A stretch of DNA of 64,000 nucleotides from DASRBN01 sp035294305. Its GTDB lineage: Bacteria > Chloroflexota > Ktedonobacteria > Ktedonobacterales > Ktedonobacteraceae. Location of the stretch: assembly GCA_035294305.1 (NCBI GenBank), contig DATGLD010000001.1:51152-115151 (forward strand). Reading direction: 5' to 3'. The notes under the pieces were generated by a model. That model saw nothing but the letters and a program-made list of their open reading frames with translations, was not told the DNA's origin and searched no databases. A program made the translations under genes and the position numbers. Below, one piece after another: positions 60,108-64,000 of this stretch (its first letter is position 1; every line of letters starts with the position of its first letter).

Positions 60108-60923
60108 ATGAACGAACTATTCCTGAATCAAGCCGAATTACTTGCCGCGTTGGATGCCGTCTCCGCGCGGGCGCTGGTCAGCATTCGCCGGGCGAAGCTG
60201 TTTCCCGCGGATATGGATGAACGCAGGGCTGTCCTCGAACGAGGAACGGAGTCCCTGAAGCAGCGCGGGATGCTCCACACTGATACAGATGGCAGGCCTG
60301 TGCTGGATGTCCAACTGGCCCCAATCATCAGCACCATGGCATTTCCGGGCATAGCAATCGCTGTTCTTACCAACGATCAGCAGGCCGGTCTAAGGCTCCT
60401 CTGGTTCTACCAGGCGGAAGGTCATATAATTGAACATGGCATGACGCGCCAGAAACTTCATCACATCACCGAATTACCGGATGTTTCCGCGCTGATTGCG
60501 CGTATCCAGGCATTCCTTGCTGTAAAGCTTGCTTCTGACGCGGTTACAAAGGCGGAGCCAGAAACAAGCCTGGAGATGCAGCAGGAGGTATTCTTTACGG
60601 TGAAGCGACTCGCCGAGCAACACGAGCTTGAACGCGCAAAAGAGCTACTGCATAGCAGCGGGTTTGCTGCCGGCGATACAGATGCGCTGCTAAAAGTGCT
60701 CGAGCAGCCGCTGGCGGCGGGCAATATCGCTCTTTTGCGCTGCGCCCCTGAGAGCGAAACCATCGTTGACGGGCGTAATCTCGCCCTGTTGCAAGATGGA
60801 CGAGCCGCCTGGTCCGCGCGGCAAAAAGTGCCGGGAGAGCCGGTGCTGGTGGTGGAAACAACCGCTGCCACCGCCATCAAAGAACAATTACGCGCCTACC
60901 TGGAAGAATTAGCTCAGGTCTAA
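60108..60923 (+). CDS. Unknown protein linked to the WXG effector
   Basis: 271 residues, not recognised. Mixed alpha/beta with AIAVLTNDQQAGLRLLWFYQ and EPVLVVETTAATAIKEQLRAYL, and a helical middle part. Size and position last in a type VII-like cluster recall EspG-type chaperones, or an immunity protein to the preceding effector; neither is supported by a motif. AAAGG precedes the ATG at 60108 by about eight bases. No signal peptide or helix that would span the membrane. Confidence 0.6.
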   Translation: MNELFLNQAELLAALDAVSARALVSIRRAKLFPADMDERRAVLERGTESLKQRGMLHTDTDGRPVLDVQLAPIISTMAFPGIAIAVLTNDQQAGLRLLWFYQAEGHIIEHGMTRQKLHHITELPDVSALIARIQAFLAVKLASDAVTKAEPETSLEMQQEVFFTVKRLAEQHELERAKELLHSSGFAAGDTDALLKVLEQPLAAGNIALLRCAPESETIVDGRNLALLQDGRAAWSARQKVPGEPVLVVETTAATAIKEQLRAYLEELAQV

Positions 60924-60990
60924 GCGAAGGGCAAAATCAAGTCAAAACAAAACAGGCCATCATATTCTCGTTACAGGAATAAACATCTCT

Positions 60991-61770
60991 ATGCGCGCGC
61001 TCGTATACCACAACCATACATTGACATTAAAAAAAGACTATCAGCTGCCTGTACTGAGACCTGGCGAAGCGCTCGTCCGTGTCCTGCTCGCCGGCATCTG
61101 CAACACCGACCTGGAAATCACGCGCGGCTACCTGGATTTTCAAGGTGTGTTGGGGCATGAATTTGTTGGCGTCGTCGAGGATATTCGCGAAACACCGGGT
61201 GCTTCATCGGGCGCATCGTTGATTGGGCAACGCGTGGTTGGCGAGATCAACGCCGCCTGCCACCGTGCTGATTGTTTTTATTGCCAGCAAAACATGCCTA
61301 CACATTGCCCCAACCGCAGCACACTGGGCATCGTCAATCGTGATGGAGCGTTCGCGGACTACCTGGCGCTGCCCATCGAAAATCTACATCCCGTGCCAGA
61401 AAATGTCAGCGACGAGGAGGCCGTGTTCGTGGAACCCCTCGCCGCCAATTTTGAAATTCTGGAGCAGGTACATCTGAAACCAACGGACAGCGTCATCATT
61501 CTTGGTGATGGCAAAATGGGTCAACTGGCAGTACAGGTTCTCGCCTTAAGTGGTTGCGAACTCATGATGGTAGGAAAGCACGAGGAGAAACTGGCGCTTG
61601 TACGGGCGCGGGGCATAAAGACCTTTTTCGCCGATGCCGTAAGTGCTTTGCTTGAAGGCGGCAGGCGCATAGACCTGGTTGTGGAGTGTACAGGCTCGGC
61701 GCAGGGATTAGCAATGGCTATGCAGTTAGTACGCCCGCGCGGCACTATCGTTTTAAAAAGCACATGCTGA
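60991..61770 (+). CDS. Zinc alcohol dehydrogenase family protein, C-terminally truncated
   Basis: 259 residues, closely related to the 332-residue protein at 62859-63857. GICNTDLE (catalytic Cys), GHEFVG, the structural zinc cluster C-x5-C-x2-C-x7-C (CHRADCFYC...HC), VFVEPLAANFEILEQV and Rossmann GDGKMGQLAVQ are present. It stops after GTIVLKSTC, where the paralogue continues for about 72 residues that complete the cofactor and dimer region. Probably a non-functional partial duplicate. Confidence 0.85.
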   Translation: MRALVYHNHTLTLKKDYQLPVLRPGEALVRVLLAGICNTDLEITRGYLDFQGVLGHEFVGVVEDIRETPGASSGASLIGQRVVGEINAACHRADCFYCQQNMPTHCPNRSTLGIVNRDGAFADYLALPIENLHPVPENVSDEEAVFVEPLAANFEILEQVHLKPTDSVIILGDGKMGQLAVQVLALSGCELMMVGKHEEKLALVRARGIKTFFADAVSALLEGGRRIDLVVECTGSAQGLAMAMQLVRPRGTIVLKSTC

Positions 61771-61845
61771 ATTTTACACCCCTTTTGACCCTACTCCTAT
61801 CATGACATTCCTGCAAAGAATTCTCGGTAAAGCCGCTTAATAACT

Positions 61846-61870
61846 GCCAGGGGAATCATCCCCTGGCTTT
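61846..61870 (+). terminator. Rho-independent terminator
   Basis: GCCAGGGGA (61846-61854) pairs with TCCCCTGGC (61859-61867), four-base loop, then TTT. Lies after the truncated dehydrogenase gene. Confidence 0.7.
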
Positions 61871-61912
61871 GTGTTTGTCTCTTGTCTGTGACCTGGAAAG
61901 GAATATGCCCCA

Positions 61913-62743
61913 GTGAAGCACTTTACCAGTATCGAGAAACTCGACATGGGTATCTTGTACATATTGGAACTCGGATCGAGTTTGTCGGTCCTTTTATTGG
62001 CCTTCGGACTTATCGCAAGTATGGCGAATGTCTTGACGAAAGGCGCAGTACTTACCGACAACATCTTTATGCAGCGGGTATGGGCATGGACGCAGTGTAT
62101 TGCCATCGATGCAAGCGTCGCAGGCACTGTTATTCGCACATTCCGCTACTACCAGGAGGGCGAAAAGGTAAAGACCTGGCTCTATGGATTATTATCTGTA
62201 CTCCTTTTATTCACAGCGGCGATCGTTTCCAACATTGAAAGCGTTCAGCAGACTCTTAACCTGACGCTCGCTACCGCCTATGTGCATGTGTTTATTCCCG
62301 TTGAGGTGCTTATCTGGATTCGATCAATCGCCATCGTGCTTATCATTGTTGCCCATGCTATGCGGCATGTCCATATGACAAAGCCAGTCCCTACACCACA
62401 GCCAGAGTTGATACAGCAATCCGCGCCTGGCCTTGTACTTACGCCCGAATTAATAGAGACACTGCGGGTCCTGCTGGCGCAAACAACCGTTTCTGAGGAA
62501 CACCCGGCAGAGCAGGCATTGCCGCAGCCGAAGTATGAGAAGCGAACTACATATGAGCCGGCTACAAGCAATGAAGATGAACGAGGAGCAGGGAACTTCG
62601 AGCGTGTGGAACAATACGTAGCGGATCATCCAGATGCAAAAGTCCGTGAGGTTGCCAGGGCTTTGACAATCAGCGTCAGCACCGCCAATAAATGGATGAC
62701 GCGCGTCAAAGACAAGTGTTTGCGGGAGGACCAGCATGCATAG
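61913..62743 (+). CDS. Membrane protein with C-terminal helix-turn-helix
   Basis: 276 residues. Four hydrophobic helices in the first 155 residues (ILELGSSLSVLLLAFGLIAS; QCIAIDASVAGTVI; LLSVLLLFTAAIVSNI; IAIVLIIVAHAM), a polar linker, and a C-terminal HTH of about 50 residues (VREVARALTISVSTANKWM). A membrane-anchored DNA-binding protein of unassigned family; sequence of this kind recurs in Ktedonobacteria (from general knowledge). GTG start with AAAGGAA upstream. Lies between the two dehydrogenase paralogues. Confidence 0.7.
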   Translation: MKHFTSIEKLDMGILYILELGSSLSVLLLAFGLIASMANVLTKGAVLTDNIFMQRVWAWTQCIAIDASVAGTVIRTFRYYQEGEKVKTWLYGLLSVLLLFTAAIVSNIESVQQTLNLTLATAYVHVFIPVEVLIWIRSIAIVLIIVAHAMRHVHMTKPVPTPQPELIQQSAPGLVLTPELIETLRVLLAQTTVSEEHPAEQALPQPKYEKRTTYEPATSNEDERGAGNFERVEQYVADHPDAKVREVARALTISVSTANKWMTRVKDKCLREDQHA

Positions 62744-62858
62744 TGCGTGAGTAGGGAGGGTAGAGCAGAGAAGAATCCGGCTGGGAGACGTGCTATACTG
62801 AACGGGAGAAAACGCCGGAAAGAATGTTGTCCAGGAAGAGAAGACGAGGAGGGATATC

Positions 62859-63857
62859 ATGCGAGCATTGGTGTGCCGAGAAACTGGTATTATGCTTGAT
62901 CGCAACTATCCTCTGCCAGCCCCGGCAGATGGCGAAGCCCTTATTCGAGTCTTATTGTCGGGCATCTGCAACACCGATCTGGAGATTGTGAGTGGCTATA
63001 TGGGCTTTCGGGGTGTGCTGGGGCATGAATTTGTAGGCGTGGTGGAGGAAGTTTACGGCTCTGTTGCCCAGGAACGGTTTAAGCATCTGCTAGGAAAGCG
63101 TGTGGTTGGCGAAATTAATGCTACCTGCCGCCGTCCTGATTGCTGGTACTGCCAGCGTGGGATGCAGACCCATTGTCCACATCGCACTACGCTCGGCATT
63201 GTCAACCGTGACGGTGCTTTCGCTGACTATCTGATGTTGCCCGTAGAGAATTTACACCTTGTGCCTGACCAGGTGAGCGATGAAGAGGCCGTCTTTGTTG
63301 AGCCTCTGGCGGCCAATCTCGAGATATTGGAGCAGGTGCATATACAGCCAACATCTTCCGTCGTTGTGCTGGGCGACGGCAAAATGGGCCAGCTGGCGGC
63401 ACAGGTACTGACATTGAGTGGTTGCGAGGTGACGATGGTAGGGAAGCACAAGGAGAAACTGGCACTGATAGAAAAGCATGGAGTACGTACCTATCTGCTT
63501 GATGATGCGGAGCGTTTTGCATTAGAGAACGGGCGGCGTGCAGACATCGTTGTGGAGTGTACTGGATCGGCGCAGGGGTTAGAGTTGGCGCTGCGCATAG
63601 TCCGAGCCAGAGGAGTTCTTATTCTAAAAAGTACCGTCTCAGGTATGAGTTCGTTACACCTGGCTCCCATCGTCATCGACGAGATTCGCGTGCAGGGATC
63701 GCGCTGCGGCCCGTTTGGCCCCGCGCTGCGCGCTTTGAGCCGGAAACTTGTCAATGTACATTCCTTAATTAATGCGTGTTATGCACTTGACGAAGGGCCA
63801 GCCGCTTTCAAACGCGCTGAGCAACAGGGCGTGTTGAAGGTGCTTTTAAAACCGTAG
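62859..63857 (+). CDS. Zinc-dependent alcohol dehydrogenase (MDR family)
   Basis: 332 residues, complete. Catalytic zinc ligands in GICNTDLE and GHEFVG, the Glu in EPLAANLE, a structural zinc loop CRRPDCWYCQRGMQTHC, and the NAD(P) loop VVVLGDGKMGQLAAQVL near residue 165. The C-terminal part (HLAPIVIDEIRVQGSRCGPF) is the segment missing in the paralogue at 60991. GAGGAGGG six bases before the ATG. Resembles threonine/sorbitol dehydrogenases; the substrate is unknown. Its 3' end overlaps a minus-strand gene by 12 bases. Confidence 0.9.
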   Translation: MRALVCRETGIMLDRNYPLPAPADGEALIRVLLSGICNTDLEIVSGYMGFRGVLGHEFVGVVEEVYGSVAQERFKHLLGKRVVGEINATCRRPDCWYCQRGMQTHCPHRTTLGIVNRDGAFADYLMLPVENLHLVPDQVSDEEAVFVEPLAANLEILEQVHIQPTSSVVVLGDGKMGQLAAQVLTLSGCEVTMVGKHKEKLALIEKHGVRTYLLDDAERFALENGRRADIVVECTGSAQGLELALRIVRARGVLILKSTVSGMSSLHLAPIVIDEIRVQGSRCGPFGPALRALSRKLVNVHSLINACYALDEGPAAFKRAEQQGVLKVLLKP

Positions 63858-64000
63858 GTATTCGTTTTCAGTTTCATAATCACGCATCCTCAGCTCTCTG
63901 CGCATTTCGGCGGAACGCTGCTCGCTGGCAATCTGCTGATCCATTCGCCTCACATACGCTGCCGCGAATGCCCTGACCTTCGGGCGACTATCCTCCAGCC
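63846..64000 (-). CDS. C-terminal end of an unknown minus-strand gene (partial)
   Basis: An open frame enters from the window edge and stops at TAA (63848-63846). The last 50 residues are charged and helical (VRRMDQQIASEQRSAEMRRE then RMRDYETENEYLRF), like a coiled-coil tail. Convergent with, and overlapping by 12 bases, the dehydrogenase gene. Too short to identify. Confidence 0.5.
   Translation of the reverse strand, partial: LEDSRPKVRAFAAAYVRRMDQQIASEQRSAEMRRELRMRDYETENEYLRF

Noticed and set aside
61803..61841. 12-codon ORF (MTFLQRILGKAA) after the truncated dehydrogenase
   Set aside because: No ribosome-binding site and no context; probably chance.

Overview
The window reads as chromosome from a Chloroflexota bacterium, most likely the class Ktedonobacteria (soil, filamentous, Gram-positive-like). 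This is an inference. It rests on the FHA-ABC fusion, the WXG100/EccC-type secretion genes in a non-actinobacterial setting, the Pro/Gln/Tyr-rich membrane-protein tails, and many copies of short GC-rich palindromic repeats with cores such as GTAGGGACAG or GAGCGAAGCGAAGAAT. No 16S gene or ribosomal protein operon is present to confirm it.

Layout. 0-10 kb: a 5'-truncated molybdenum hydroxylase large subunit, a ten-Asp-box propeller protein, a DUF1206 membrane protein and a large secreted/membrane protein of unknown function (its paralogue lies at 19.8-22.5 kb). 10.4-17 kb: a five-gene minus-strand operon with one good promoter, encoding an esterase, two ATP-grasp ligases, a YbdK-type carboxylate-amine ligase and an S9 peptidase; it looks like a pathway that makes and trims an unidentified amide- or peptide-linked product. 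17.4-22.5 kb: a CynX-like transporter, a phosphoribosyltransferase and the second large surface protein. 22.6-29.6 kb: a ROK repressor divergent from a sugar ABC transporter, ketose 3-epimerase and xylulokinase operon, a complete ketose uptake and activation module. 29.7-35 kb: an assortment (aldo/keto reductase, zinc-ribbon proteins, Clp-N protein, methyltransferase, P450). 35.3-41.9 kb: a MerR-FHA-ABC-2 fusion transporter, two S51 (cyanophycinase-like) peptidases and a GNAT enzyme. 42-45 kb: a radical SAM DNA modification/repair-type protein with a predicted leaderless transcript, an intact-looking ISKra4-type insertion sequence with a 9-bp target duplication, and tRNA-Leu(UAA). 45-52.4 kb: an HTH-GAF regulator, mnmG, a response regulator/histidine kinase pair, endonuclease V and a methyltransferase. 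53-61 kb: a locus resembling type VII secretion (TIR protein, vWA protein, frameshifted kinase, WXG100 proteins, a ubiquitin-like gene joined to an N-terminally deleted EccC ATPase, a WXG-domain putative toxin and its possible partner). 61-64 kb: two paralogous zinc alcohol dehydrogenases, the first C-terminally truncated, flanking a membrane-HTH protein.

The strongest candidates for a poorly described system are the amidoligase operon and the 54.6-60.9 kb secretion-like locus. The second carries several lesions (one deletion fusion, one kinase frameshift, a possible TIR frameshift), so it is either decaying or affected by sequence errors. A notable structural theme is palindromic repeats that sit between genes as terminators and have also entered coding regions in frame, which the two internal paralogues allow one to see directly.
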